A stretch of DNA of 64,000 nt from Arthrobacter sp. E3 (GTDB taxonomy: Bacteria > Actinomycetota > Actinomycetes > Actinomycetales > Micrococcaceae): assembly GCF_017353415.1 (NCBI RefSeq), contig NZ_JAFMPX010000008.1, positions 62,001-126,000 of the forward strand. The letters are read 5' to 3'. Position numbers and translations under genes: made by a program. Shown one piece after another: positions 55,183 to 64,000 of this stretch. The notes below the pieces were generated by a model. The model made no database searches and was not told where the DNA came from. It was given only the letters and a program-made list of their open reading frames with translations. The first letter of the stretch is position 1; each line of letters starts with the position of its first letter.

Positions 55183-56157
55183 CTAGGCCGTAGTGACGGT
55201 CTCCTTGCCGCGGGACAGGGCCACGTCGACAATGTTGGTGGCCACGGCAAGCATCAGCGAAGCGCCGAGCATGTGAACGCCCACGAGGATCGCGGGGATG
55301 CCGGTGAAGTATTGCCAGTAGCCGATGCTGCCCTGGAAAATCACCGAAACCACGAGCAGGATGGCTGCGTTGCGGAGCATGTCGCCCCGGGGCCTGCTCC
55401 AGAGCAAGACCACCAGCAACACGGCGGTGACCACCAGCACGTATACGGGTAGCACGTGGATGCGTGTGCTCAGGTAGCCATCAAGCTGCATGCGTGGGGA
55501 GGTGGAATCACCTGAATGCGGCCCGGACCCGGTGACGAGGGTTCCAAGCACCACGGCAAGATAGCTCGTAACTGCCGCGACTACACTGAGCTGGCGCAAC
55601 AGCGGTCGCGCTCTGCGCACATTGGTTGGTGCCGTGGCTCCGGTGCGGTCGTAGGCCCTGTTGACCAGCAGCATGGATACAACCACAAGTCCGGCGGAAA
55701 CGAGGAAGTGCAGGCTCACCACATACGGGTTCAGGCCTGTCAGTACGGTGATGCCGCCAATGACTGCCTGCGCCGGAATGCTGGCCAGCAGCGCAAACGC
55801 GAGCCAGAACAGGTCCTTGCGTTCCTTCCGTATGTTCCACAGCATCACCAGCAGGACCAGGCCGACGGCGGCCAGCGCGAAAGTGAGCGTGCGGTTGGCG
55901 AACTCGATGATCCCGTGGATGCCCATGGCAGGGGTGTTGGTGAGTGACTCCGCCGTGCACTTGGGCCAGGTGGGGCAGCCAAGCCCGGAGCCGGTCACCC
56001 GAACAACACCGCCGGAGACAATCAACACTCCTTGGCCGATCAGCGACGCGATGGTGAGGCGCTTGATCGCAGAAGTGACCATCCTGGGCAGTTTATTGGT
56101 GATATTCTGCATCGGGCTTTGTCGTGTTGTTGGTGATGAAGGACTGCTTTGACTCAC
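55183..56157 (-). CDS. ctaA: Heme A synthase
   Basis: The 324-residue product has about eight membrane helices in two similar halves. The heme-ligand histidines appear in IHGIIEFANRTLTF, LHFLVSAGLV, RIHVLPVYVLV and GVHMLGASLML. The CxxxxxC pair GLGCPTWPKCT lies in the first extracellular loop. It oxidises heme O to heme A. GTG 56157 was chosen because AAAGG lies 10 bases upstream and it begins 14 bp after the transporter permease stop; earlier codons would overlap that gene. It is the last gene of the minus-strand run ATPase-permease-ctaA. Confidence 0.94.
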   Translation of the reverse strand: MSQSSPSSPTTRQSPMQNITNKLPRMVTSAIKRLTIASLIGQGVLIVSGGVVRVTGSGLGCPTWPKCTAESLTNTPAMGIHGIIEFANRTLTFALAAVGLVLLVMLWNIRKERKDLFWLAFALLASIPAQAVIGGITVLTGLNPYVVSLHFLVSAGLVVVSMLLVNRAYDRTGATAPTNVRRARPLLRQLSVVAAVTSYLAVVLGTLVTGSGPHSGDSTSPRMQLDGYLSTRIHVLPVYVLVVTAVLLVVLLWSRPRGDMLRNAAILLVVSVIFQGSIGYWQYFTGIPAILVGVHMLGASLMLAVATNIVDVALSRGKETVTTA

Positions 56158-56171
56158 TTCGGTGACGCCTT

Positions 56172-56942
56172 TCAATTCCATTTGAACCATTTGACTGCAG
56201 CAAAGGAGGCAACTGCTGCCCATGCCAGCAAAACTATGAGGCCCCACACATCAAGGCGGCTGTCGATCAACGCCGCACGCATGAGGTTGCCCAACGCTCC
56301 GGAAGGAAGCCACTGCACGAATCCTTCAAGGGCGCTGGAGAACTTGCCCGCCGGCAGCACAATACCGCCCAAGGCGGCAAACAAGATCCAGCCGAGGTTG
56401 GTGATGGCCAAGGTGGCTTCCGGGCGGACCGTCCCTGCAATGAGCAAGCCCAGGGCCGTGAAGGCCGCCGCTCCCAAGACGAGCAGCGGAATGCCCAGCA
56501 GCACTCCAGCCAGCGGCGGTCGCCAGCCCATGAAGACGGCCACCATGGAAATCAACGCCACTTGAAGGGCCAGCGCCACCAGCACGGCGAGCACCTTGCC
56601 GGCAATCAGCCCGGCTTTACCCAACGGGGTGGTAGACAGGAAGCGCAGCACGCCGTAGCGGCGGTCGAATCCGGTGGCAATGCCCTGGCCCGTAAATGCC
56701 GTGGAAAGCGCGCACAACGCCAGGATGCCCGGGGCGGCTATGGCAACACGTGGATGGCCCATGCCGTCGAGCAGGGGAGTGGCGACCAGTGCCACCAGAC
56801 CCAGCAGCGGCATCACCACCATCAACACCAGCTGTTCGCCGTTGCGCAGCATGGTGGCAGCCTCATACTTGCCCTGATTGAGTATCCGGCTGGTCAGGGA
56901 TGCAGCCTGGCCGGCGGGGGCGTCGTGAAAGAGCATGGTCAT
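56172..56942 (-). CDS. ABC-2 type transporter permease
   Basis: The 256-residue membrane protein has six predicted helices and the ABC-2 signature region YGVLRFLSTTPLGKAGLIAGKVLAVL followed by FTALGLLIAGTVRPEATLAITNLGW. It pairs with the ATPase encoded just upstream: its ATG overlaps the ATPase stop (ATGA at 56939-56942). Its position next to ctaA is conserved in actinobacteria, hinting at a role in heme or cytochrome biogenesis, which is inference. Confidence 0.9.
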   Translation of the reverse strand: MTMLFHDAPAGQAASLTSRILNQGKYEAATMLRNGEQLVLMVVMPLLGLVALVATPLLDGMGHPRVAIAAPGILALCALSTAFTGQGIATGFDRRYGVLRFLSTTPLGKAGLIAGKVLAVLVALALQVALISMVAVFMGWRPPLAGVLLGIPLLVLGAAAFTALGLLIAGTVRPEATLAITNLGWILFAALGGIVLPAGKFSSALEGFVQWLPSGALGNLMRAALIDSRLDVWGLIVLLAWAAVASFAAVKWFKWN

Positions 56943-57946
56943 GAAATCCCCATCGTTTCCGTGTTCGAGCTGGTGGGCTCGGCGGATGCTGTTTCCCGAG
57001 CGCCGTTGGAGATGGCCAAAAAGACGTCCTCGAGCGATTGGGATGCCAGATGGACGGCTGTGGGCATCACTTGATGTGCAACACACCAACTGCCGAAGCG
57101 GGCCAAATCGTCCGGTTGCAGACCGCCGGCAATGCTGTAGCTTCCGGGGCGGGTTTCGGTGCAGGCAAGCCCGGGGCGTTGCAGGGCGGACAGTGCCAAC
57201 CCCGCTGTGGTCTCAAACGTCATGACGCGATGCTTCTGGGCCGACGTCGAATGTTCAAGCAATTCCTGCACGGTGCCTTGGGCGACGGACTCACCCTTGT
57301 CCACGATGTAGACGTAGTCGGCAAGGCGCTGTGCGTCGTCAAGTAGGTGGGTGGTGAGGATGATGGCTTTGCCGCTGTCGCGCAATTCCCTGATCAATTC
57401 AAAAACCATGAGCCGCGACTGCGGGTCAAGGCCAGCACTGGGCTCATCGAGAAACAACACCTCGGGGTTGCCCAGCAGGCTGGCGGCAAGGGCGACGCGC
57501 TGCTTTTGCCCACCGGAAAGGCGGCGGATGTTGGTGTCGGAAAATTCACCTATTCCGAGCCGTTCAACCAGTGCATCAACGCTGAGCGGGTTGGCGTAAA
57601 GGCTGGCAACATGGCGCAGCAACGCAATGGGGCGGGCGGCGGGGGGCAGCCCGCCGTCCTGCAACATGACACCGACCCGGGCACGGAGGTCTGCGGATGC
57701 ATGTTGCGGATCATGACCGAGCAACGAAATATGCCCGCCAGTGCGCTGTTGCAGGCCTTGGGCGCATTCGATGGTGGTGGTTTTACCCGCTCCGTTGGCG
57801 CCGAGCAGTGCCGTAACCGCACCAAAGTGCGCCTTCAGGCTAATGTTGGAAACAATGCGTTTCATCCGGCCGTCCATTGCCGGAAGGGGCCCCACGTCCT
57901 TGATGAGCCCGGAGATCTCCAGGGCAGGGGAAAGTGTCTTTGTCAC
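56939..57946 (-). CDS. ABC transporter ATP-binding protein
   Basis: The 335-residue product has Walker A LLGANGAGKTTT, Q-loop MLQDGGLPP, signature RRLSGGQKQR, Walker B VLFLDEPSAGLD and the H-loop TTHLLDDA. About 110 C-terminal residues beyond the ATPase core resemble the extension in ABC-2 exporters of the DrrA type. The start is GTG at 57946. It is divergent from sufR across a 152-bp region. Confidence 0.93.
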   Translation of the reverse strand: MTKTLSPALEISGLIKDVGPLPAMDGRMKRIVSNISLKAHFGAVTALLGANGAGKTTTIECAQGLQQRTGGHISLLGHDPQHASADLRARVGVMLQDGGLPPAARPIALLRHVASLYANPLSVDALVERLGIGEFSDTNIRRLSGGQKQRVALAASLLGNPEVLFLDEPSAGLDPQSRLMVFELIRELRDSGKAIILTTHLLDDAQRLADYVYIVDKGESVAQGTVQELLEHSTSAQKHRVMTFETTAGLALSALQRPGLACTETRPGSYSIAGGLQPDDLARFGSWCVAHQVMPTAVHLASQSLEDVFLAISNGARETASAEPTSSNTETMGIS

Positions 57947-58003
57947 GCGGCCATTCTACGCGAAGTACGCCAGTGACATGCCTCACAGCTAGAGGCTGGC
58001 AGG

Positions 58004-58022
58004 GGTGGGAAGGCTCACCTTA
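58004..58022 (+). promoter_or_regulatory. Candidate iron box (DmdR/IdeR) upstream of the suf operon
   Basis: GGTGGGAAGGCTCACCTTA matches the DtxR-family consensus TTAGGTTAGGCTAACCTAA mainly in its right half; the core AGGCTCACCT is typical of streptomycete DmdR sites. It sits 77-95 bp before sufR. A weak promoter (TGGAAA at 58024-58029, CATACT at 58047-58052, 17-bp spacing) lies just downstream. Confidence 0.45.
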
Positions 58023-58098
58023 GTGGAAACGGCACCCCAATTACGGCATACTTGTCTTGTCTATTGTTGTGCTTTAATTCGATCGCGTGGAGGTGTTA

Positions 58099-58887
58099 AT
58101 GAGTCAGGACGTTGAAGCCGGGAAGCTTCCCGCGCTCGAGCCCGATGAAAGAACCCGAGACCGCGTATTGACTGCCGTGCTTGAACAAGGACCAGTCAGC
58201 GCAGCGCAACTGGGCACTTTCCTCAAGCTGACACCGGCAGCCGTACGCCGCCACCTTGACAGCCTCACCCGTGAAGGGTTGATCGAAGTCAAGCTCATCA
58301 GCAACGCCAAAACCGGCGCCGGACGCCCCGCACGACGCTATGTTGTTTCGCGCCGTGGCCAAACTGAAATAGGCGACGACTACTTGGAAATTGCCCGGCT
58401 GGCCCTGAAGGAAATTTCAGGCATCCGTGGCGATGCGGGTGTCATCGAGTTTGCCGAACGCCGTTTTGCGAAGATGGAGGCAAAGTACCAGCCTCTCGTG
58501 GACGCAGCTGGCAGTGACGTTGCCGCCCGGTCCAAGGCGCTGGCGGAAGCGTTGAACGCCGACCAGTTTGTGGCGAGTTCCAACTCGCTCAACGCTGGGA
58601 CAGCCATGGCAGCGGAGCAACTTTGCCAAGGACATTGCCCCATCCAGGAGCTGGCCAGCACCTTTCCCGAATTCTGCGACGCCGAGACCGAAGTTTTTGC
58701 CCGGCTCATCGGCGTCGATGTACGCAGACTCTCCACCATGGCCAGTGGCGGACATGTCTGCACCACGCACGTGCCCACCGGCCGTGCAGTGGTCCGAAAA
58801 CTTGCCGGAACACCGGCAAAAAGTGTTCCGACGGGCGTTCAAGGCCTGTCGAAGCGAATTTCCACCCATCAGCAAGAAAGGCCGTGA
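58099..58887 (+). CDS. sufR: SufR-type Fe-S cluster-sensing transcriptional repressor
   Basis: The 262-residue product has an N-terminal winged helix ([29 protein letters not shown], about 35-63) and a C-terminal half with four Cys (C176, C180, C193, C221) able to hold a Fe-S cluster, as in SufR (mycobacterial Rv1460 type). It heads the suf operon and should repress it when clusters are plentiful. GGAGG five bases before ATG 58099 fixes the start; an upstream in-frame ATG at 58087 lacks one. The stop overlaps the sufB start (TGATG). Confidence 0.93.
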   Translation: MSQDVEAGKLPALEPDERTRDRVLTAVLEQGPVSAAQLGTFLKLTPAAVRRHLDSLTREGLIEVKLISNAKTGAGRPARRYVVSRRGQTEIGDDYLEIARLALKEISGIRGDAGVIEFAERRFAKMEAKYQPLVDAAGSDVAARSKALAEALNADQFVASSNSLNAGTAMAAEQLCQGHCPIQELASTFPEFCDAETEVFARLIGVDVRRLSTMASGGHVCTTHVPTGRAVVRKLAGTPAKSVPTGVQGLSKRISTHQQERP

Positions 58888-60362
58888 TGACGGATCAACT
58901 AGCGCAGGATGTAGGCGCGAAGGCTGCTGTCGAAGACACCACACTCCACCATATTCTCGATGCAAACCCCGAACTGGAGGGCCTGGGAAACTATGCCTTC
59001 GGCTGGTCGGATAAGAACGAGAGCAGTGACAATGCACGTCGTGGCATCAACGAAGAGGTAGTCCGCGACATCTCAGCCAAGAAGGGCGAGCCGGCGTGGA
59101 TGCTAGATATGCGTTTGAAGGGCTTGAAGTACTTCGATCGCAAGCCCATGCCCACTTGGGGTGCGGACCTGTCGGGCATTGACTTCGACAACATCAAGTA
59201 CTTTGTGCGTTCCACCGAGAAACAGGCCAAGACTTGGGAAGACCTGCCCGAGGACATTCGCAACACGTATGAGCGCATCGGCATCCCCGAAGCCGAGCGC
59301 AACCGCCTCGTCGGCGGCGTGACGGCTCAGTACGAGTCCGAAGTCGTCTACCACCAGATTCGTGAGGACCTGGAGGAACAAGGCGTCATCTTCACCGACA
59401 CCGACACCGGCCTGCGCGATTACCCGGAACTGTTCCAGGAATACTTCGGCACCATGATTCCGGTGGGCGACAACAAGTTCGCATCACTGAACACGGCTGT
59501 CTGGTCCGGCGGCTCCTTCGTCTACGTCCCCCCGGGCGTTCACGTGGAAATCCCGCTGCAGGCCTACTTCCGCATCAACACCGAGAACATGGGACAGTTT
59601 GAGCGCACCCTCATCATCGCTGATGAAGGCAGCTACGTGCACTACATTGAAGGCTGCACGGCACCGATCTACACGACGGATTCCCTGCACTCGGCCGTTG
59701 TCGAGATCGTGGTGAAGAAGAACGCCCGCGTTCGCTACACCACTATCCAGAACTGGTCCAACAACGTGTACAACCTGGTGACCAAGCGCGCCATTGCACA
59801 CGAAGGCGCCACCATGGAATGGGTCGATGGCAACATCGGTTCCAAGGTCACCATGAAGTACCCGGCCGTCTACCTTGTGGGCGAGCACGCCAAGGGTGAG
59901 ACTTTGTCGGTTGCTTTTGCCGGCGAGGGCCAGCACCAGGACACCGGTTCAAAGATGGTCCACATTGCGCCCAACACGCAGTCCTCGATCATCTCCAAGT
60001 CGGTTGCCCGTGGCGGCGGTCGCTCGGCATACCGCGGCCTCGTGCAGATCCGTGAAGGCGCCAACCACTCAGCCAACACGGTTCGCTGTGACGCTTTGCT
60101 GGTGGACACCATTTCACGCTCCGACACCTACCCCTACGTTGACGTTCGCGAAGATGACGTCTCCATGGGCCACGAGGCTACCGTCTCCAAGGTCAGTGAA
60201 GAGCAGCTGTTCTACCTGCAGTCCCGCGGCATGCCCGAGGACGAGGCCATGGCCATGATCGTGCGCGGGTTCATCGAGCCCATCGCCAAGGAACTGCCCA
60301 TGGAATACGCGCTTGAACTGAACCGCCTGATTGAACTGCAGATGGAAGGGGCCGTCGGCTAA
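58887..60362 (+). CDS. sufB: Fe-S cluster assembly scaffold SufB
   Basis: The 491-residue product matches SufB throughout: [53 protein letters not shown] and the conserved C401 in TVRCDALL. SufB, SufC and SufD form the scaffold that builds clusters. The start overlaps sufR by one base with AAAGG upstream; sufD begins directly after the stop. Translation is probably coupled across the operon. Confidence 0.97.
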   Translation: MTDQLAQDVGAKAAVEDTTLHHILDANPELEGLGNYAFGWSDKNESSDNARRGINEEVVRDISAKKGEPAWMLDMRLKGLKYFDRKPMPTWGADLSGIDFDNIKYFVRSTEKQAKTWEDLPEDIRNTYERIGIPEAERNRLVGGVTAQYESEVVYHQIREDLEEQGVIFTDTDTGLRDYPELFQEYFGTMIPVGDNKFASLNTAVWSGGSFVYVPPGVHVEIPLQAYFRINTENMGQFERTLIIADEGSYVHYIEGCTAPIYTTDSLHSAVVEIVVKKNARVRYTTIQNWSNNVYNLVTKRAIAHEGATMEWVDGNIGSKVTMKYPAVYLVGEHAKGETLSVAFAGEGQHQDTGSKMVHIAPNTQSSIISKSVARGGGRSAYRGLVQIREGANHSANTVRCDALLVDTISRSDTYPYVDVREDDVSMGHEATVSKVSEEQLFYLQSRGMPEDEAMAMIVRGFIEPIAKELPMEYALELNRLIELQMEGAVG

Positions 60363-61679
60363 ATGACCGAGCTCACGCAAGAACACGCAACAGATTCAAA
60401 TGTTTGGAGCCAGGGCTTCATCAAGGGAATGACGGAGGAGGGCGAGAGCCTGTCCGAAATCAACCCCGAGTCAGGCCCGCTCGGCGGCAGCGCAGCCAAG
60501 GCCCACAGCCATGGCGGCGACAGCCACGGTGGTGGCATCGGAGTTCCGGACAGCTCACGCGCCGGGCGCCTGACCTCCTACAAGCTGGCTGACTTCCCGG
60601 CCATCACGGGACGCGAAGAAGACTGGCGCTTCACCCCGCTCAAGCGCCTGCGTGGCCTTGACCGGGTTGGCATCAAGGGCCAGGAAATCAACGGCCCAGC
60701 GCCGGTGGTTTCGGTTACCAAGCCCGACGCCGTCACAGTAGAGACTGTGGGCCGTGACGATGTACGCATCGGATCAGCCGGTATCCCGGAGGACCGTGTG
60801 GCAGCAGCCGCATGGGAGAACTTCAGCGAAGCCACCATCGTCACCTTGCCTGCCAACCATGAAGGCACTGTGGATGACATCACCACGCTGACGCTGACCG
60901 GCCAGGGCGACGCCCCCGCCGCAGCGCACATCGTGGTTGAGGCCAAGCAGTTCGCCACCGGAGTGGTTGTGCTTGATCACCGCGGCACAGCCGTGTTGAG
61001 CGAGAACGTTGAAATCCTCGTTGGGGATGGCGCCAACCTGACGGTCGTCAGCATCCAGGACTGGAATGACGACTCCGTGCACGCAAGCGCCCAGCACATC
61101 CAAGTGGGCCGCGACGCCAAGGTCAAGCACGTCATCGTCAACTTGGGCGGCAACTTGCTGCGCACTACACCGTCGGCGCGCTACACGAGCACCGGCGGCG
61201 ACGTCGAAATGTTCGGTCTGTACTTCGCGGACGCCGGCCAGCACTTGGAGCAGCGCCTGTTCGTGGATCACTCCACCAAGCACTGCAAGTCCCGCGTCAC
61301 CTACAAGGGTGCGCTGCAGGGCGAGAACGCCCACGCGGTGTGGATCGGCGATGTGCTGATCCGTGCCGAGGCAGAGGGCACCGACACGTACGAGCTCAAC
61401 CGCAACCTGATCCTGACCCGCGGTGCCCGCGCCGACTCAGTGCCGAACCTGGAGATTGAAACAGGCCTGATCGAGGGTGCAGGGCACGCAAGTGCCACGG
61501 GCCGTTTCGATGATGAGCAGCTGTTCTACCTGCAGACCCGCGGCATTGAGGAAAGCGTTGCCCGCCGTCTGGTGGTACGTGGATTCCTGAACGAGGTCAT
61601 CCAGCAGATTCGTGTTCCCGCCCTCGAAGAGCGTTTGCGCGATTCGGTGGAAGCCGAATTGGCGGCGACACCGCAGTGA
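60363..61679 (+). CDS. sufD: Fe-S cluster assembly protein SufD with His-rich N-terminal segment
   Basis: The 438-residue product shares the SufB/SufD beta-helix core with DWRFTPLKRL at the N-terminal domain, LFVDHSTKHCKSRVTYKGAL and [11 protein letters not shown]-like DDEQLFYLQTRGI at the C-terminus. Residues 45-60 (AKAHSHGGDSHGGGIG) form a His/Gly-rich stretch not needed for the fold and possibly metal-binding. The ATG follows the sufB stop without a gap, and the stop overlaps the Rieske gene start (GTGA at 61676-61679). Confidence 0.95.
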   Translation: MTELTQEHATDSNVWSQGFIKGMTEEGESLSEINPESGPLGGSAAKAHSHGGDSHGGGIGVPDSSRAGRLTSYKLADFPAITGREEDWRFTPLKRLRGLDRVGIKGQEINGPAPVVSVTKPDAVTVETVGRDDVRIGSAGIPEDRVAAAAWENFSEATIVTLPANHEGTVDDITTLTLTGQGDAPAAAHIVVEAKQFATGVVVLDHRGTAVLSENVEILVGDGANLTVVSIQDWNDDSVHASAQHIQVGRDAKVKHVIVNLGGNLLRTTPSARYTSTGGDVEMFGLYFADAGQHLEQRLFVDHSTKHCKSRVTYKGALQGENAHAVWIGDVLIRAEAEGTDTYELNRNLILTRGARADSVPNLEIETGLIEGAGHASATGRFDDEQLFYLQTRGIEESVARRLVVRGFLNEVIQQIRVPALEERLRDSVEAELAATPQ

Positions 61680-62032
61680 GTGATTCCTCCACGCCTGCCG
61701 GCGTCGTTGTCTGCCAAGACAGCGACGTTGCGGTCAAGTCAGCCATGTTGGTCGAGATTGATGACTACCCCATCGCCATTGTCAGGGACTCCTATGGAGT
61801 ACTGCATGCGATCGGTGACACCTGCTCACACGCAGAAATCTCCCTCAGCGAAGGCGACGTGGAGGAGTGCACCATCGAATGCTGGGCACACGGCAGTTCT
61901 TTCGACTTGAAATCAGGTCAACCACTGACCCTGCCCGCATTCGAGCCTGTGCCCGTCTTTGCCCTGTCCGTCCATGGCAGCGACGTCTACGTGGACGTCA
62001 ACAACATTCTTAACGGTGTCAGCACGCAGTAG
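61676..62032 (+). CDS. Rieske-type [2Fe-2S] ferredoxin
   Basis: The 118-residue product has the Rieske motif CSH-x16-CWAH with ligands C50, H52, C69 and H72, in the small ferredoxin form related to non-heme dioxygenase ferredoxins. Its place between sufD and sufC is usual in actinobacteria and suggests electron supply during cluster assembly, an inference. The start is GTG 61676, overlapping the sufD stop. Confidence 0.95.
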   Translation: MSDSSTPAGVVVCQDSDVAVKSAMLVEIDDYPIAIVRDSYGVLHAIGDTCSHAEISLSEGDVEECTIECWAHGSSFDLKSGQPLTLPAFEPVPVFALSVHGSDVYVDVNNILNGVSTQ

Positions 62033-62073
62033 CGTTGCGGCCCGCACAACATATTTTTAGGAGAAAATAGAGT

Positions 62074-62844
62074 ATGTCTACTCTGGAAATCAAGGATCTG
62101 CACGTCAGCATCACCACCGCCGATCAGGGCACCAAGCCGATCCTCAAGGGCGTCAGCCTGACCATCAACACCGGCGAAACCCACGCCATCATGGGCCCCA
62201 ACGGTTCAGGCAAGTCAACCCTTGCCGCCACCATTGCCGGGCACCCCCGCTACAACGTGGACAGCGGAACCATCACCCTCGACGGCGAAGACGTCCTGGC
62301 GATGACCGTTGACCAGCGTGCCCGCGCCGGCTTGTTCCTGGCCATGCAGTACCCCGTGGAAATTCCCGGCGTCACCATGACGAACTTCCTGCGCACGGCC
62401 AAGACGGCCATCGACGGCGAGGCCCCCAAGCTGCGCACCTGGACCAAGGACGTCAAGGCCGCTATGGCCAAGTTGCGCATTGAGCCGGAGTTCGCAGAGC
62501 GTAATGTCAACGAAGGCTTCTCCGGTGGCGAGAAGAAGCGTCACGAGATCCTCCAGCTGGAGCTTCTGCGCCCGAAGTTCGCAGTCCTGGACGAGACAGA
62601 CTCCGGACTTGATGTTGATGCCTTGAAGGTTGTCTCCGAAGGCGTCAACCGCGCCATCGAGGCCGGCGGATTGGGCACCATCCTCATCACCCACTACACC
62701 CGCATCCTGCGCTATATCAAGCCCGACTTTGTGCACGTTTTCGTTGACGGCAGCATCGCCGAGCAGGGCGGCCCCGAGCTCGCCGACCGTCTGGAAGCAG
62801 AAGGCTACGACCGCTTCCTGGTGGCCGAGACCGCAACCGCCTAG
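62074..62844 (+). CDS. sufC: Fe-S cluster assembly ATPase SufC
   Basis: The 256-residue ABC-type ATPase has Walker A MGPNGSGKST, the SufC-specific signature NEGFSGGEKKRHEILQL and Walker B FAVLDETDSGLDVDALK. It drives SufBCD rearrangement. AGGAG lies before ATG 62074. It follows the Rieske gene by 41 bp and precedes sufT by 35 bp. Confidence 0.97.
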   Translation: MSTLEIKDLHVSITTADQGTKPILKGVSLTINTGETHAIMGPNGSGKSTLAATIAGHPRYNVDSGTITLDGEDVLAMTVDQRARAGLFLAMQYPVEIPGVTMTNFLRTAKTAIDGEAPKLRTWTKDVKAAMAKLRIEPEFAERNVNEGFSGGEKKRHEILQLELLRPKFAVLDETDSGLDVDALKVVSEGVNRAIEAGGLGTILITHYTRILRYIKPDFVHVFVDGSIAEQGGPELADRLEAEGYDRFLVAETATA

Positions 62845-62879
62845 TCGCTGCGCAACCCAACCACCGCGAAGAAGGAATC

Positions 62880-63230
62880 ATGACTGACATCAGCGAATCA
62901 AGCCAGGCCGTTGCGCCGGCGCAGACTGATCTCGAAGACGTTGAGGAAGCACTCAAGGACGTCATTGACCCGGAACTGGGCGTCAACATCGTTGACCTGG
63001 GGCTGTTGTATGGCCTGCGGTATGGCGACGATGGTGCCTTGCTGTTGGACATGACGCTCACCACGGCCGCCTGCCCGCTGCAGGACGTCATCGAGGAGCA
63101 GGTGGAGAACTCACTGAGCCCCATCGTTGACGAATGGCGCATCAACTGGGTGTGGATGCCGCCGTGGGGTCCGGAACGGATCACCGACGACGGACGCGAC
63201 CAGATGCGGGCCCTCGGCTTCAACATCTAG
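62880..63230 (+). CDS. sufT: SufT-type (MIP18/DUF59) Fe-S assembly factor
   Basis: The 116-residue DUF59 domain protein has EALKDVIDPELGVNIVDLGLLYGL, LDMTLTTAACPLQD (with the conserved T-x-x-x-C-P) and the WMPPWGPERITDDGRDQMRALGF C-terminus. SufT helps mature Fe-S proteins. AAGGA precedes ATG 62880. In many actinobacteria sufS (cysteine desulfurase) and sufU lie between sufC and sufT; neither is present here. Confidence 0.94.
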   Translation: MTDISESSQAVAPAQTDLEDVEEALKDVIDPELGVNIVDLGLLYGLRYGDDGALLLDMTLTTAACPLQDVIEEQVENSLSPIVDEWRINWVWMPPWGPERITDDGRDQMRALGFNI

Positions 63231-63369
63231 TCACCACTGAGGCAAGCGCCCCGGTTCCCTCGCGGGCAGTAAGATTTCCGCGGTCGCTGAGCGACCTTGT
63301 GAAATCCATCCCCGCTCCGGGAATCGGGGCGCTTGTCTGTCGTCCGACTGTTGCTGGTCTGGTGCCTGA

Positions 63370-64000
63370 CTACACCTTGGGGGCGGCGAACGTGTCGCAG
63401 GCGTCAAGGGCGGCGTTTTGGTAGCCGATTGACAGCCATTTCTGCCTTTGTTCGCTGGAGCCGTGGCTCCAGGATTCCGGATTGGTGCGGCCGGTGGCGG
63501 CCTTTTGGATCCTGTCATCGCCCACGGAGGACGCTGCGGAGAGGGCGTCGTTGAGGTCCTTCTGCGTCAACGCCTTAAGGAATGGCTGCTTGGTGCCCGG
63601 CGCTGGCTGGGTGGACGCGTAGCGCATCCAAATCCCGGCGTAGCAGTCGGCCTGCAGTTCTGTGCGCACGGCGGCTGACTGGGAACCCTTGGAACCTTGC
63701 TGGGCTTTTCCGATGGTGCCCGTCAGGTTTTGCACGTGGTGGCCAAATTCGTGTGCCACCACGTATTCCTGGGCCAGAGGTCCGCCGGATGAGCCGAACT
63801 GGGTTTCCAGTTGCGAGAAGAAGTCCGGGTCAAAATACGCCTTGCTGTCTCCGGGACAGTAGAACGGGCCGACGTCGGAGCTCGCCTGACCGCAGGCGGT
63901 ACTCACGCTGCCACTGAAAAATACTGTCTTGGGTGCCGGGTAGCTCACCTTGTACTGCGCAAGGTAGGCGGGCCAGAAGCTGTTGAGCGAATTGGCAGTG
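63370..64000 (-). CDS. Neutral zinc metallopeptidase (5' part beyond window)
   Basis: The reading frame enters from the right edge and ends at 63370, giving about 210 C-terminal residues. It has the gluzincin-like motif VVAHEFGHHVQNLTG with HExxH-type EFGHH zinc ligands (HEFGH), a downstream RTELQADCYAGIW Glu ligand region, and FYCPGDSKAYFD, which mark the KPN_00457/YpfJ putative neutral zinc metallopeptidase family. The N-terminus, often a membrane anchor, lies outside. It converges with sufT; the 139-bp spacer holds no clear hairpin. Confidence 0.92.
   Translation of the reverse strand, partial: TANSLNSFWPAYLAQYKVSYPAPKTVFFSGSVSTACGQASSDVGPFYCPGDSKAYFDPDFFSQLETQFGSSGGPLAQEYVVAHEFGHHVQNLTGTIGKAQQGSKGSQSAAVRTELQADCYAGIWMRYASTQPAPGTKQPFLKALTQKDLNDALSAASSVGDDRIQKAATGRTNPESWSHGSSEQRQKWLSIGYQNAALDACDTFAAPKV

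Overview
The window is a stretch of actinobacterial chromosome, most likely from Arthrobacter or a close relative in the Micrococcaceae. The evidence is the high GC content, frequent GTG starts, the order uvrB ... uvrA ... uvrC-rapZ-yvcK-whiA ... gap-pgk-tpiA-secG, a CoaE-GrpB fusion, OpcA next to Zwf, and a sufR-sufB-sufD-Rieske-sufC-sufT cluster. I see no rRNA, tRNA, CRISPR array, prophage or transposase.

Layout. 1-7.7 kb: the 3' end of polA, an Eis-type acetyltransferase, an AbiEi-like/DUF559 nuclease-like gene bracketed by two palindromic elements, an orphan FetB-type permease, rpsA, a DUF805 membrane protein and a YigZ/IMPACT protein. 7.8-14.2 kb: a very large BTAD-ATPase transcriptional activator followed by a covalent-flavin oxidoreductase, coaE-grpB, and a Gln/Gly/Tyr-rich small membrane protein. 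14.4-33.4 kb: the three excision-repair genes uvrB, uvrA and uvrC, separated by accessory housekeeping genes. These are an S33 peptidase with a GNAT enzyme, a Ski2-like DUF3516 helicase, Tam methyltransferase, a PIG-L deacetylase, a heterodimeric ABC exporter with its own GntR regulator, a HAD phosphatase and a PlsC acyltransferase. 33.5-40.9 kb: rapZ-yvcK-whiA, sodA, then lower glycolysis (gap-pgk, tpiA) and secG. 41-49.3 kb, minus strand: a complete tkt-tal-pgi-zwf-opcA-pgl pentose-phosphate operon converging on secG. 49.7-58 kb: ctaB and ctaA (heme O/A synthesis) separated by four accessory genes (MmgE/PrpD, a ComA-like enzyme, a universal stress protein, a degenerate 2-hydroxyacid dehydrogenase), then an ABC-2 type transporter. 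58.1-63.2 kb: the SUF iron-sulfur assembly operon. The window ends inside a neutral zinc metallopeptidase.

How the genes work together. The central-carbon genes are arranged as two converging blocks, glycolysis rightward and the pentose-phosphate pathway leftward. They share a strong bidirectional terminator after secG/pgl. CtaB and CtaA make heme A for the cytochrome oxidase. The SUF block makes Fe-S clusters and carries an Fe-S-sensing repressor plus a candidate DmdR/IdeR iron box. uvrA carries two overlapping SOS (LexA) boxes, whereas I found none upstream of uvrB.

The best candidates for something undescribed are: (i) the MmgE/PrpD plus divergent ComA-family gene pair inserted between ctaB and ctaA, whose ComA-like protein appears to have lost the basic residues of true phosphosulfolactate synthases; (ii) the wHTH-DUF559 gene lying between two palindromic elements of identical geometry; and (iii) several unassigned near-perfect palindromes upstream of gap and tkt and after uvrA.
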